In this document: piece after piece, positions 34,565-43,356 of the stretch
How the letters are laid out: every line of letters begins with the position of its first letter
Numbering within the stretch: position 1 is the first letter of the stretch
Origin: Mucilaginibacter limnophilus
GTDB taxonomy: Bacteria; Bacteroidota; Bacteroidia; Sphingobacteriales; Sphingobacteriaceae
Length of the DNA: 64,000 nucleotides
Reading direction: 5' to 3'
NCBI RefSeq assembly: GCF_004005815.1
Contig: NZ_SACK01000005.1
Coordinates: 1-64,000 of the forward strand
Made by a program: the position numbers and the translations under genes
The notes under the pieces: model-generated
Seen by the model: the letters and a program-made list of their open reading frames with translations, nothing else
Databases searched by the model: none
Told to the model about the DNA's origin: nothing

Positions 34565-35137
34565 ATGAAAAAAGCGGATCGTTTACCTTGGGAAAGCAGT
34601 ATTAAGCAACTTAAATACCGAGAGGTGGTAAATCCGCTATTAGTTATAAATGAGATCTTTGTCGTTGATTGGGTCTACGGTCACAAAAAAAAGCTGAAAA
34701 AGTGGCGATATTTTGTGACGCACGACAAAAGTTATTGTGATAAAAATCACGGCGCGGGAAGCCTGCTATTTACTTATGATTTGAATATTCGGCTATTAGA
34801 AAGTTGCTACTTGCTTTACCATGCTGATACAACCGGCAATATCGTTATTACCGCAACCGAAGTTGAAAAGGAAAAACTTGAATTAGACTGGTACCCTAAA
34901 AATTTAACAAAAAAGGAATTGCTGAACCCTTTAAAGACAATGCGAGATGTCTTTAAAAAAACAGGCATAGATCAATACAGGGATCAACTGCATGAATGGC
35001 TTTATGCTGCACTTTATGTTAAGGGCGGTAACGATGAACTTCACTATAAAGAAATAAGGAAAGTTCATAGAATGATGTTAAAGGTTTACTCAGCTGTATG
35101 GTTGATTTATCATAGAACAGTTGTAAAGCATCAATGA
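34565..35137 (+). CDS. hypothetical protein of the mobile element
   Basis: The 190-residue product has no signal peptide and no membrane segment. It contains a charged, partly strand-rich N-terminal half and a helical C-terminal half (QLHEWLYAALYVKG, KVHRMMLKVYSAVWLIYH). Paired His residues near 'EIRKVHRMM' are noticeable but no HEPN or nuclease motif is clear. It begins about 140 bp after the divergent XRE gene, and the XRE protein could regulate it. Not recognised. Confidence 0.6.
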   Translation: MKKADRLPWESSIKQLKYREVVNPLLVINEIFVVDWVYGHKKKLKKWRYFVTHDKSYCDKNHGAGSLLFTYDLNIRLLESCYLLYHADTTGNIVITATEVEKEKLELDWYPKNLTKKELLNPLKTMRDVFKKTGIDQYRDQLHEWLYAALYVKGGNDELHYKEIRKVHRMMLKVYSAVWLIYHRTVVKHQ

Positions 35138-35587
35138 AAGATACCGAGGTTGGCACGCCCCTCTAAGCGGTAATCGGTGACGGTGAGATCAGTTAATCAT
35201 TAATCGTCCCGATCCGCTTTTTGAAACTTGATCGTCAACTTCAAAGAGTTGCAACCCCCTGCGATTGATGGCGGCAGTATTTTAAATCACTGCGCCACCA
35301 TTCTGCTCGGGTTCGTACCAAAGGCCTTATTGTTCCCGGAGGGTTACGACAGCAGAGGCGGTTTTACCACAGGCGACTCAGTTTACGTTTCTAGCACACG
35401 TCAATTGATGTCGCCTAACCGCCGTTTCTGAGTGCTGAACAAAGTGAAGTATTTCGGGTTCGGGTGTCCCGACAAGCTTAGTTTTCGCATGGCGAAAACA
35501 TGGCTTGCTTAAATCACTATGTTCAAATTATTTATCATACACTGTCTTCAAACTAATTATCTTTAGATTGAAATTCAATTTTAACAA
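35138..35587. other. 450-bp intergenic stretch without a convincing gene
   Basis: The only open frame (35228-35431) starts at TTG, has no recognised family and no supporting start site, so it is not called. The region has a markedly G+C-richer composition than the cargo after it and contains an imperfect palindrome at about 35474-35508 (CAAGC...GTTTTCGC-ATG-GCGAAAAC...GCTTG). It may be the relic of another insertion. Confidence 0.6.
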
Positions 35588-36787
35588 ATGAAAATACGAT
35601 CTATTCTATATGACCAAAGAATAACAGCTTACAATGCTCTTGTGGAAATCTCTATTGGTGAATATCTTTCTTTTGCAGAAGATATAATTGACAAAAATGA
35701 ATTTCAACGTAAAAGAGTAATCCGATCAAAAATTAAAGAAATTCTACAAGAAGATTTGCTAAGAAGCTGTCTGATTCCCTCTATTGTGTTAGCTATACCT
35801 GATGAAAAAGCTGGGACAATCAACGACGAGGACGATTTCATTGGCGCGGAAAGGTTGATAAATAAAGCTGTTCAGATTAAGGATATCCTAATTATCGATG
35901 GATTACAAAGAACTTTCGTGATGATGGGGCTTGCAGAAGACCTAAAAAAACAAGCAGGTAGTGTATTGGAAAACTTTTATGCCCATAGGATACGCGCGGA
36001 AATATATCTTGGGTTAAATCGTATCGGACTACTTTATAGAATGATTACACTAAATACTGGCCAAACTACTATGTCAACTCGCCATTTAATGGAGATTTTA
36101 TATATTGATTATTCTAGGATTGGCATTGAAGGCATAAACATCGTCAAAGACAAAGACGAAAACCTTGTCGAGAACAATACTACATCTTTCAATTTTAAAA
36201 CTATACTTGACGGATTAAACTCTTATATAGAAAAAAACGAAGCTATCATTGAACGTGTTGAAATTCTAGATAATATACGAAGTCTAGATGCTCTTAAATT
36301 AGAACGTGATGACAAAGATTTATTTAAAGAGTTTCTTTTAACCCATAAAGTATTTTTGGAGACTATACTTACGAAATCTAACCAATGGGCATTTACTATT
36401 GATAAGGAAGAATCTGCCTTTCGCCTAAATTCACAACCATTTGGAAAAACTCCGTTGGATATATTTAAAAAATCGCAAGCTATTACTGGTTTTGGAGCTG
36501 CTGTCGGATTTCTGAAACAAGCGAAGAATATTAGCTTATCAGATGTTCGAGTGGCGGTTTCTGCAATTTCTACAGACGGCGACGACTGGGACACGGCCTT
36601 CCGTCAGCTATTAAAACAGTTCGATTTAATTAAGGAAAAGTCAAAGAAAATAGGTAATGACCAGCGTTATTATTTTAAATATTTTTTTCGGTCCTTGTTA
36701 AATCCTGAAGCTGATGAGTATCTCAATTTCTCAAAAGCTGCATTATTCGCATATGATAACTTAAGAGTAGAAAAAGAATATAAGTAG
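35588..36787 (+). CDS. DGQHR/DUF262-like protein of the defence cargo
   Basis: The 399-residue soluble protein has a core motif LIIDGLQRTFVMM (D104, G105, Q107, R108), which resembles the DGQHR domain (DndB-like) and DUF262 (DGQQR) families, both ParB-superfamily relatives found in DNA-modification and restriction systems. Here the third residue is Leu. Later LNTGQTTMSTRHLMEIL echoes the conserved downstream helix of those families. It is the first of a plus-strand set; the next gene starts 3 bp after its stop. Its function in this context is inferred, perhaps DNA-bound sensing or nicking. Confidence 0.6.
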   Translation: MKIRSILYDQRITAYNALVEISIGEYLSFAEDIIDKNEFQRKRVIRSKIKEILQEDLLRSCLIPSIVLAIPDEKAGTINDEDDFIGAERLINKAVQIKDILIIDGLQRTFVMMGLAEDLKKQAGSVLENFYAHRIRAEIYLGLNRIGLLYRMITLNTGQTTMSTRHLMEILYIDYSRIGIEGINIVKDKDENLVENNTTSFNFKTILDGLNSYIEKNEAIIERVEILDNIRSLDALKLERDDKDLFKEFLLTHKVFLETILTKSNQWAFTIDKEESAFRLNSQPFGKTPLDIFKKSQAITGFGAAVGFLKQAKNISLSDVRVAVSAISTDGDDWDTAFRQLLKQFDLIKEKSKKIGNDQRYYFKYFFRSLLNPEADEYLNFSKAALFAYDNLRVEKEYK

Positions 36788-36790
36788 AAT

Positions 36791-37981
36791 ATGTTAGTAC
36801 TTAGCGAGGCCAATTCAATTAACTTGACACATAATTTCACGGTATCTAATATTGTTAATTTACCAACTTCTGTTACGTTTGAGCTCACAAGTCCTACCTA
36901 TAACGGGCTGACAATTCCCTTAACTTCCCCTTATCCCCAACAGCGACTTCCTCAGGGCTATACTGCAACTGTTCATTTATTTAAAAATGCATTTCATTTA
37001 CAATCCGAAATAATTGATGTTCGCATTGATGGTCTCGCGGCAAATGCTGGAAAGGTTGGTTACTTTTTTAGGCTTGACGCTTTGTTTGACGCCGGTACTT
37101 TGGATTTAAATCAGCATACATATTGTTATGCATATTTTGCTCTTGAATATATTTTTTCCAACAATAGTCTGTTACAAACTAAAGATGTAGAAATAAATTC
37201 AGGTGCTTATAAAATCACCGACTTTTTCGACAACGATACGATGATTTTGGTTTTGTGCGATCAATACTGTGCGGGAATCCCAAACTTCAACATAGATAAT
37301 TATCTAGGAAATTTATTTCATTCTGGATTCGTTGTATTTGGCAAAGAAAATCTTATTGAAATAACAAATACCCACTCATATTTAGAAGACCAATATCTAA
37401 AAATCAAACCAGTTGTTCGTCCAGACGGTGTTTATGTATTAAGATTAAAGGAGGCAAATGCGGTACTTTCAGGAGAATCCTTTGTCACGCACTTATTTAA
37501 GAGGTTAGTTCAAAAGAAAAACGACCCGGTAGCAAGGTTTTTGATGCTGTATCAAGTTGTTGAGATTTACATGTCGAAAATATTTCCTTACGAAATTTCA
37601 AACAAGGTTTGCAGCCAATTGAATAACTTAAACAGCTTTAGATTGAAGGAAATATTGAATGATATGCAAAAGCAAAAAAGCTTGATTCAATCTTTATTTA
37701 ATGTTTATGCACAACCATCGCATATTTTAGAGCAAGCAGTTAAAACAGAAATTTTAGAATTTTTCGTTCACACAAATCACCCGGATTACACTGATTTAAT
37801 AAAAAATTCTTTAATGACTTTAACAGAACTTTTTTATGACCTTAGAAATAAACTTGTCCATGAATATCGTTTATTACACGCCATTGGGGTAAACCACCAA
37901 ATAACCATAAAAAAATTAGAGTCAATAAATCAATTAACAGAAGCTCTTATGTCTGAAGTTGTTACAGAATTTCATATTTAA
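36791..37981 (+). CDS. hypothetical protein with C-terminal HEPN-type motif
   Basis: The 396-residue product is translated 3 bp after the DGQHR-like gene. The N-terminal two thirds (about 1-260) are strand-rich and not recognised. The C-terminal helical part has YDLRNKLVHEYRL with R352-N353-x3-H357: the R-x4-6-H motif of HEPN RNases, with the Asn typical after Arg. HEPN proteins cut RNA in many defence and toxin-antitoxin systems. The N-terminal part could be a sensor. An apeA-like relation is possible. Confidence 0.6.
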   Translation: MLVLSEANSINLTHNFTVSNIVNLPTSVTFELTSPTYNGLTIPLTSPYPQQRLPQGYTATVHLFKNAFHLQSEIIDVRIDGLAANAGKVGYFFRLDALFDAGTLDLNQHTYCYAYFALEYIFSNNSLLQTKDVEINSGAYKITDFFDNDTMILVLCDQYCAGIPNFNIDNYLGNLFHSGFVVFGKENLIEITNTHSYLEDQYLKIKPVVRPDGVYVLRLKEANAVLSGESFVTHLFKRLVQKKNDPVARFLMLYQVVEIYMSKIFPYEISNKVCSQLNNLNSFRLKEILNDMQKQKSLIQSLFNVYAQPSHILEQAVKTEILEFFVHTNHPDYTDLIKNSLMTLTELFYDLRNKLVHEYRLLHAIGVNHQITIKKLESINQLTEALMSEVVTEFHI

Positions 37982-38051
37982 CAAGTGATTTAATCAGGGA
38001 ATGAAACTTTACAAAATAAATTTTTATAATTAAACGCCTGATTGCTAAAAA

Positions 38052-38645
38052 ATGACTATTACTTGGAAAAATTATAATTCTGTTGCCTATTCTGGAGTCC
38101 TAACTTTAAACACCGATATCATTGTTTATCACTTAGGGGATTCGATGGAGTCATATTTCAAATGTCTTACACGGCCGGAACGAACTCGTTTTATAAAGAA
38201 AGAATTAATTAAATTAGGACATCATTTAGGATATAAGGTTTACGCTAATGGTTTGAACGAACAAGATTTAAAAGAGATTGGCGTTGAATTCGTAAACCGA
38301 GAGTGGCTATTTGACATACATTGGTATTTAGATGCTGATAACCCCTATACAGTTCGATCATTACCACTTGCGGTAGAATGTGAATGGAATCCAAGGAGGA
38401 CGGGTGATGGAAAAACACCTTTTAGCGGAATTAAATATGACTTTCAAAAGCTTTTAGTAACAAATGCCGAATGTCGTTTAATGATATTTACAATTAAGAA
38501 TTTACGTGAACTGCAATTTTTAGGTAACTATTTTAATGAGGCAATACAAGGTTATATGCAATTACCAAAAGGTTCATCATTTTTATTTATAGCATATGAT
38601 GCTAAAATGTTGAGTTTTCATTACTGCTCAATGGCTAAATTCTAA
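38052..38645 (+). CDS. possible PD-(D/E)XK-type nuclease
   Basis: The 197-residue product has a middle region that resembles the nuclease core: FDIHW (D88), then PLAVECEWN (E109-x-E111) and KYDFQKLLV (K133). This order, D...E-x-E...K on alternating strands and a helix, fits a variant PD-(D/E)XK site, but the residue after the acidic pair is Glu and not Lys, so activity is not assured. It follows the HEPN-motif gene by 70 bp. It is convergent with the receiver-HEPN gene. It is the best candidate for a DNA-cutting component. Confidence 0.5.
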   Translation: MTITWKNYNSVAYSGVLTLNTDIIVYHLGDSMESYFKCLTRPERTRFIKKELIKLGHHLGYKVYANGLNEQDLKEIGVEFVNREWLFDIHWYLDADNPYTVRSLPLAVECEWNPRRTGDGKTPFSGIKYDFQKLLVTNAECRLMIFTIKNLRELQFLGNYFNEAIQGYMQLPKGSSFLFIAYDAKMLSFHYCSMAKF

Positions 38646-38701
38646 AATACTTAAATGCAAGTCCAGTGAGATAAGGCTCCAGTTGCCTTATTGTAAATTT
38701 A

Positions 38702-39646
38702 TTAGCTTGGAAGCGGCAATGTGACTTCCCTAATCTTTTTTAAAATATCTGCATGTTTTTGCAAATTTTTACGAATCTCAATACATTTTTCCTGATCAAA
38801 TTTTTCAGGATGTTCGCCGTCCTTTCTTGATAGTATTAAGTATTCAACGCCGTCTATTGTATCGCTTTTGGCATGGGCTAGATCATTACGCTTATCGATT
38901 ACGTCAGTTTTATAGTTATCATAGAAGTTTTTAAACGGGTCTTGCTGATCTAATTTTTTTATATTAAGTAATTTACCAATAGCCCTAGCTTTTTTGTCGG
39001 CATCGAAAATGCGCTCCTTTAAAATTGTAGCGCTTTCAAAATCATCCAATTTTGCTGCACGATCCTGATTTCCCTTGGTAGACTCCTTAATCGCCTTTAT
39101 AATATAAGTGCGCAAGGAAGCAGCCTCATCGCTTTGCTCAGAGAAGAATGTAGTCAAAATATCAACAACTGTATTGTCTAGCTCGCTTGTCTCGGCCATT
39201 ACTAAACCACGAATACTATTCAACTCTTGCAGTTTTGCGATAGTAAGCCTTATTAACCTAAAGACTCGCTCACGAAACTCGCGCATACCTTCATCATTAA
39301 TTAAGCTAAAAAACGATACTCGATCTCGATAGAGACTTTTTGCAATTTCCTCGAAATTACTTTGAGCGGAATAAAATAACACCTCGGTAAATACACCGCC
39401 GTCCCTAATTTTTTGTATAAGAACATCACCCTGGTCATCCCCACCCTGGATGTTATAGTCCGACAATATCAAATCAAAGTTTACCGTCTGAATTGCTTCT
39501 TCCGCTTTCTTGCCGTTCTCAAATGTTTGAACGGTTGGTTTAAAGCCCAAACTACTTAGATAGGCTTCAAATTCAGATTTAATCCCCAAGTCGATATAGT
39601 CTTCTATCTGGTCGTCAATCCATAAGATCCGGTAATGTAACTTCAT
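38702..39646 (-). CDS. receiver-domain protein with C-terminal HEPN-like motif
   Basis: The 314-residue product has a receiver domain at about 1-130: acidic pair D11-D12 in LWIDDQ, phosphoacceptor D63 in LILSDYN, and S93 in LFYSAQ. The Lys normally found after the last strand is not evident, so phosphorylation chemistry may be altered. The C-terminal part is helical and has IDKRNDLAHAKSD (R253-N254-x3-H258), the HEPN RNase motif. Its ATG overlaps the stop of the GHKL gene (ATGA at 39643-39646). A receiver controlling a HEPN domain would be a signalling-gated RNase. This is inference, but residues are plain. Confidence 0.72.
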   Translation of the reverse strand: MKLHYRILWIDDQIEDYIDLGIKSEFEAYLSSLGFKPTVQTFENGKKAEEAIQTVNFDLILSDYNIQGGDDQGDVLIQKIRDGGVFTEVLFYSAQSNFEEIAKSLYRDRVSFFSLINDEGMREFRERVFRLIRLTIAKLQELNSIRGLVMAETSELDNTVVDILTTFFSEQSDEAASLRTYIIKAIKESTKGNQDRAAKLDDFESATILKERIFDADKKARAIGKLLNIKKLDQQDPFKNFYDNYKTDVIDKRNDLAHAKSDTIDGVEYLILSRKDGEHPEKFDQEKCIEIRKNLQKHADILKKIREVTLPLPS

Positions 39647-41982
39647 TTTTTAAATCTAATTGTGAATTCAGCTCCTTTTAGGTTGTTGCTAACGGATATT
39701 GTTCCTTTCATCTTTTCGACCACATCTTTCGTGTGGTATAGACCGAGTCCAGACCCGTTAGTTGTTGTAAAGCGTGGATCAAATACCCTAGATAAATTAG
39801 CATCAGGAATACCGACACCATCATCTTTTATGCGAACTTCGACTTCGTTATTTGACAACTGGCTCCAAGATACCGAAACATTTTTGGCATTTGCTTTAAA
39901 GGCATTACTAAGCAGGTTGTCTAAAATTATTATCACCTCTATTGGCCTGAAAGACATCGTAAACTTAAGTCCTTTTGGTGCACTCGCAGTGATTTTAAGG
40001 TTCTGGTTATTCATTATCAAATGCTTATACTGCTGGTAAACGTTTACGACATATTCGTTAATAAAGCTAACGATGTCCGCTTCTATCTTAGTTACGGTGG
40101 TATCGAATTGTGCTTTAGTTACAAATCTTGAAAGCGTAATAATTTTCTTGTTCTCAAAAGATATGCGACTGGCCATTTTCAAAAGATCATCTTTAGATGC
40201 CCCTTCGTTAATTAATTTAACAAGTTGGTCAATGTAGCCTGTAATGTGCTGTGCGGAATGCCTATAAATATGATGCTGAACGCTTAAAAGGTCGGTTTTA
40301 TCGGTCCCCCTATCAGCTTTTGCAAATAGCGTCTCTGCAATTTGCAGTTCAAGCTCTTCCTGAAGTTTTCTCCCTTTCTCCTTGACTTCCTTTAATTCAG
40401 TACTCGCGGAGTTTAATGCATTTGATTGCCTATTAATTCGCGCTTCTAAAGCCTTAGCGTCATTTAACAATTGTTGGTCTTGTGACTCGGCAGCAACCCT
40501 TTTGAAATTGGCAACAAGTTTTTTAGCACTCTTTTCTTCTTGCTGATTAAGAATGTTTATAATGTCCTTATTATAGTCTATTCTCAAAAGCGATTTATCA
40601 TCTACAATATTAGATATGAGCTTAACCAAGTTTTCCTTTGCTTTCTCACTATCTTTAACATCATAATTATCATCATTAAGGCCCCATTCTGTAACCTCGA
40701 CAACATACTTTTCTAGCCTTTTTAAAGTATCAATCAACAAACTGTCTGCGTATGGGCTGGCATCAGCCAGTTGGTAATACGCTTTTGTTTTCACAAGCCC
40801 GGCATCCCTACTGGTTGCTTCCTTAAGGTCAGAATCATTTCCCTGTATATCCAGCTGACCAATGAGGTTTCTCAAACCTATATACCTGTTATACCCCTGT
40901 ACGGCACGATTATCAATACCAAGTGAGTCGTCACCTCTTTCGCCATAAGGATAAATCCGAAATCCATTTTTATAAACGAATACACTTCCATAATCAACCG
41001 CCCTAATTCCCATCCTTCGCTTGAATACGTCTTTCGATGACTTATTGAGAAAATAGAGTGTTATTGAAGTGTTCTTAAGTTCATTAAACCTATTAACTTC
41101 TTCAATCTCGTAGATAAATGTTTCCCTGTCGTTTAATGTTGTAATTACCTTGTCACCATTAACCGAAACCGAACTTGTAATTTTTGTAGTGCGAATATTC
41201 AGTGCCTCAAATATGAAATTTTCTATTTCACCGTTGACAGTGTTGTAATAAATAGAACCTTCGCTTTCGCCTTTTTTCTCTCGTTTGATCTTTTCTTCCC
41301 GGTCACGCCCCAATTCTCCAGGAACCTCTAGCTTTATTTTGAAGTTTTTTTCTTTTACGGTTTTATTTAAGTCTGGGCGAACAAGCTTGGATAATTTGTC
41401 TTTTAAACGTTTTAAATTATCCCTGGTCCACTCGTCTTTATGAATGCCGCTTATTTCCAATATGGTACCGTGTGAAATCGGATATGGACAGGTAGTTAAA
41501 ACTTGGTGTTGAATGGGAATATTGATAAACTCCTCTTTTTGGTCATTTTCAAAAAGGTGCCAGTCAATATTTAAATTTTCTATTTTGGCATTGGGCTCAT
41601 TCTTGATAGAGATTAGGTTGAGATACCGGCCTAAACGGTCACAAGAAAAACGCCCAACGCCCTTTGCGCCTGCATAGAAACGCTCTAGGTCTATACGGTT
41701 CCGGTAATCGTCTGCATCTTCTGACTTGTCTTTTTTTGCAGAGTATGCAACGAATAGCCACTTATTTAAAAGATCATCATAATCCATTCCTTTGCCATTG
41801 TCCAGGATCACAATTTTGCCGTTATCAGATTCTAAATTTTCGAAACGAATAACGACTTCATGTGCTTTTGCATCAAAGGAATTTTTGACCAGCTCAAATA
41901 CCGCAACGAAATTATCAGTAATTAATTCCGAGCCGATCAGATTTTTTAAACCTGAACTTATTCTAAAGAATTCTTCATTCAT
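39643..41982 (-). CDS. protein with two GHKL ATPase domains (MORC/Hsp90-like plus histidine-kinase-like)
   Basis: The 779-residue cytoplasmic protein has an N-terminal GHKL ATPase (HATPase_c_3-like): ELVKNSFD (E30, N34), ILDNGKGM (D61) and GAKGVGRFS (108-112). The middle is charged coiled coil (about 500-565). A DHp-like helix then has HHIYRHSAQHITGYI (His571, His575, His579), followed by a second GHKL domain: ILDNLLSNAFKAN (N box), DDGVGIPD (G1) and GSGLGLYHTKDVV (G2) near 678-755. It is translationally coupled with the methyltransferase before and the receiver-HEPN gene after. It probably senses DNA state and signals to the receiver. Confidence 0.85.
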   Translation of the reverse strand: MNEEFFRISSGLKNLIGSELITDNFVAVFELVKNSFDAKAHEVVIRFENLESDNGKIVILDNGKGMDYDDLLNKWLFVAYSAKKDKSEDADDYRNRIDLERFYAGAKGVGRFSCDRLGRYLNLISIKNEPNAKIENLNIDWHLFENDQKEEFINIPIQHQVLTTCPYPISHGTILEISGIHKDEWTRDNLKRLKDKLSKLVRPDLNKTVKEKNFKIKLEVPGELGRDREEKIKREKKGESEGSIYYNTVNGEIENFIFEALNIRTTKITSSVSVNGDKVITTLNDRETFIYEIEEVNRFNELKNTSITLYFLNKSSKDVFKRRMGIRAVDYGSVFVYKNGFRIYPYGERGDDSLGIDNRAVQGYNRYIGLRNLIGQLDIQGNDSDLKEATSRDAGLVKTKAYYQLADASPYADSLLIDTLKRLEKYVVEVTEWGLNDDNYDVKDSEKAKENLVKLISNIVDDKSLLRIDYNKDIINILNQQEEKSAKKLVANFKRVAAESQDQQLLNDAKALEARINRQSNALNSASTELKEVKEKGRKLQEELELQIAETLFAKADRGTDKTDLLSVQHHIYRHSAQHITGYIDQLVKLINEGASKDDLLKMASRISFENKKIITLSRFVTKAQFDTTVTKIEADIVSFINEYVVNVYQQYKHLIMNNQNLKITASAPKGLKFTMSFRPIEVIIILDNLLSNAFKANAKNVSVSWSQLSNNEVEVRIKDDGVGIPDANLSRVFDPRFTTTNGSGLGLYHTKDVVEKMKGTISVSNNLKGAEFTIRFKK

Positions 41983-43208
41983 CCCAACAAAATTTTGCGT
42001 AAAACTACGCCACTTTGTTCACCAAAAAGAGGGGGAATGGCATTGCCTATTTGTGTGTACCGGGGTACCTCTAGCACCCTTGCTTTACCGCCGGTCGTGT
42101 ATTTCCCTTGTATTTCATATGAATCGGGAAAACTTTGTAAGCGCGCGTATTCCCGAACGGTGAGTATTCGCGGCTCACAATAATGGACATAATCGTCTGG
42201 AAGGGTAGTAATAGTTGGAGCTTGGTCAGCACCGTTAAGTGGTATTAAGGTATGCTTTTTTAAGCCGTATTTTTTCTTGAATTCTTTATCGAGCGATTTC
42301 CCTTTTGGAGCATTGCCAAGTATCAAATTTAACCTATCAATAATAGCCGGAGAATGATTTGCAAATCTGTGGCTATCCGGTATCTCGTTACCAATAGGAA
42401 TGTCTTTTCTTAAATACTCTTGATATTTATTTGTTGGGGACGAATACTTGCCAAATTTAAAGCTTTTAAATATTTCTAATTGGCGGGTACCATTGGCAAA
42501 TAATAAATCAGAGATTGCCGATTCAAGAGAAACAGAAATCTCCAGTCCCTTATTTACAAGAAATTCTTGCCGGTTTTTTTTTATTTTGTGAAAAAACGAT
42601 TCCGCTTTTACAGGTGTATTGCCATTTTTATTTCTCTTAACACCTACCAATATGAATCGGCATCTTTTCTGTGGTATCCCGTAATCAGAAAAGTTAACCA
42701 GTTCGGCATGTACATCATAGTCGAGGCCATCCAACTTATTTATTACATAGTCAGAATATTTTTTGCCCCTGGTGCTATTTTTATCGAACTCTAAAGTGAA
42801 CCCTTTCACGTTTTCAAAAAATAATACCGTGGGTTGAACAAGCTCGACAAAGCGGATGTAAGAATTAATTAGCTTATTCCTGTTATCACTTTCTACACGT
42901 CTACCGGCTGTCGAAAACCCCTGGCATGGTGGTCCGCCAGTTATCATATCAACAGTTCCCCGAAGTTTAATCAGGTCGGCTGAGTGGTATTTTAAAATTT
43001 TATTGATGTCGTGTGGCTGTTGCGGCAACCAAACCGGCCAAGAGAAATGTTTTTTCTTGTTAATTAGGTTGTGTTCGAGAGTTTTAAAAGCGAAAGGGCT
43101 TTTTTCGATTGCGAAAAGACCTTTCCAGCCGGCATGGTGTAGGCCAAGCGATAACCCCCCGCATCCCGCAAATAAATCTATGTAATAAAGGTCTTTTTCT
43201 GTTTGCAT
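41979..43208 (-). CDS. C5-cytosine-specific DNA methyltransferase
   Basis: The product has 409 residues from the ATG at 43206-43208; a GTG 15 bp earlier is less likely. All hallmark motifs are seen: SAM site DLFAGCGGLSLG (about 11-22), catalytic GGPPCQGFS with Cys95, ENV at 132-134, QKRCRFILVGV, and the final QIGNAIPPLFG. The target-recognition region lies between about 220 and 350; its specificity cannot be read. Its stop overlaps the start of the GHKL gene (ATGA at 41979-41982). It protects self DNA, with the restriction function presumably elsewhere in this island. Confidence 0.95.
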   Translation of the reverse strand: MQTEKDLYYIDLFAGCGGLSLGLHHAGWKGLFAIEKSPFAFKTLEHNLINKKKHFSWPVWLPQQPHDINKILKYHSADLIKLRGTVDMITGGPPCQGFSTAGRRVESDNRNKLINSYIRFVELVQPTVLFFENVKGFTLEFDKNSTRGKKYSDYVINKLDGLDYDVHAELVNFSDYGIPQKRCRFILVGVKRNKNGNTPVKAESFFHKIKKNRQEFLVNKGLEISVSLESAISDLLFANGTRQLEIFKSFKFGKYSSPTNKYQEYLRKDIPIGNEIPDSHRFANHSPAIIDRLNLILGNAPKGKSLDKEFKKKYGLKKHTLIPLNGADQAPTITTLPDDYVHYCEPRILTVREYARLQSFPDSYEIQGKYTTGGKARVLEVPRYTQIGNAIPPLFGEQSGVVLRKILLG

Positions 43209-43356
43209 AATAAGGCAGTTCACCCTATCGCTAATATAATTAACATTTCAGAAAGACGCTAAAATACAAACTACTGTTAATCAGATGGTTGGATAAATAA
43301 AAAAAGTGAGTGTCATGTAAAAGGCACTAAAACGACATACATTTATAATTAATTTA

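Noticed and set aside
35228..35431. 67-codon ORF in the cargo's leading gap
   Set aside because: TTG start, no family, no ribosome site; left as intergenic.
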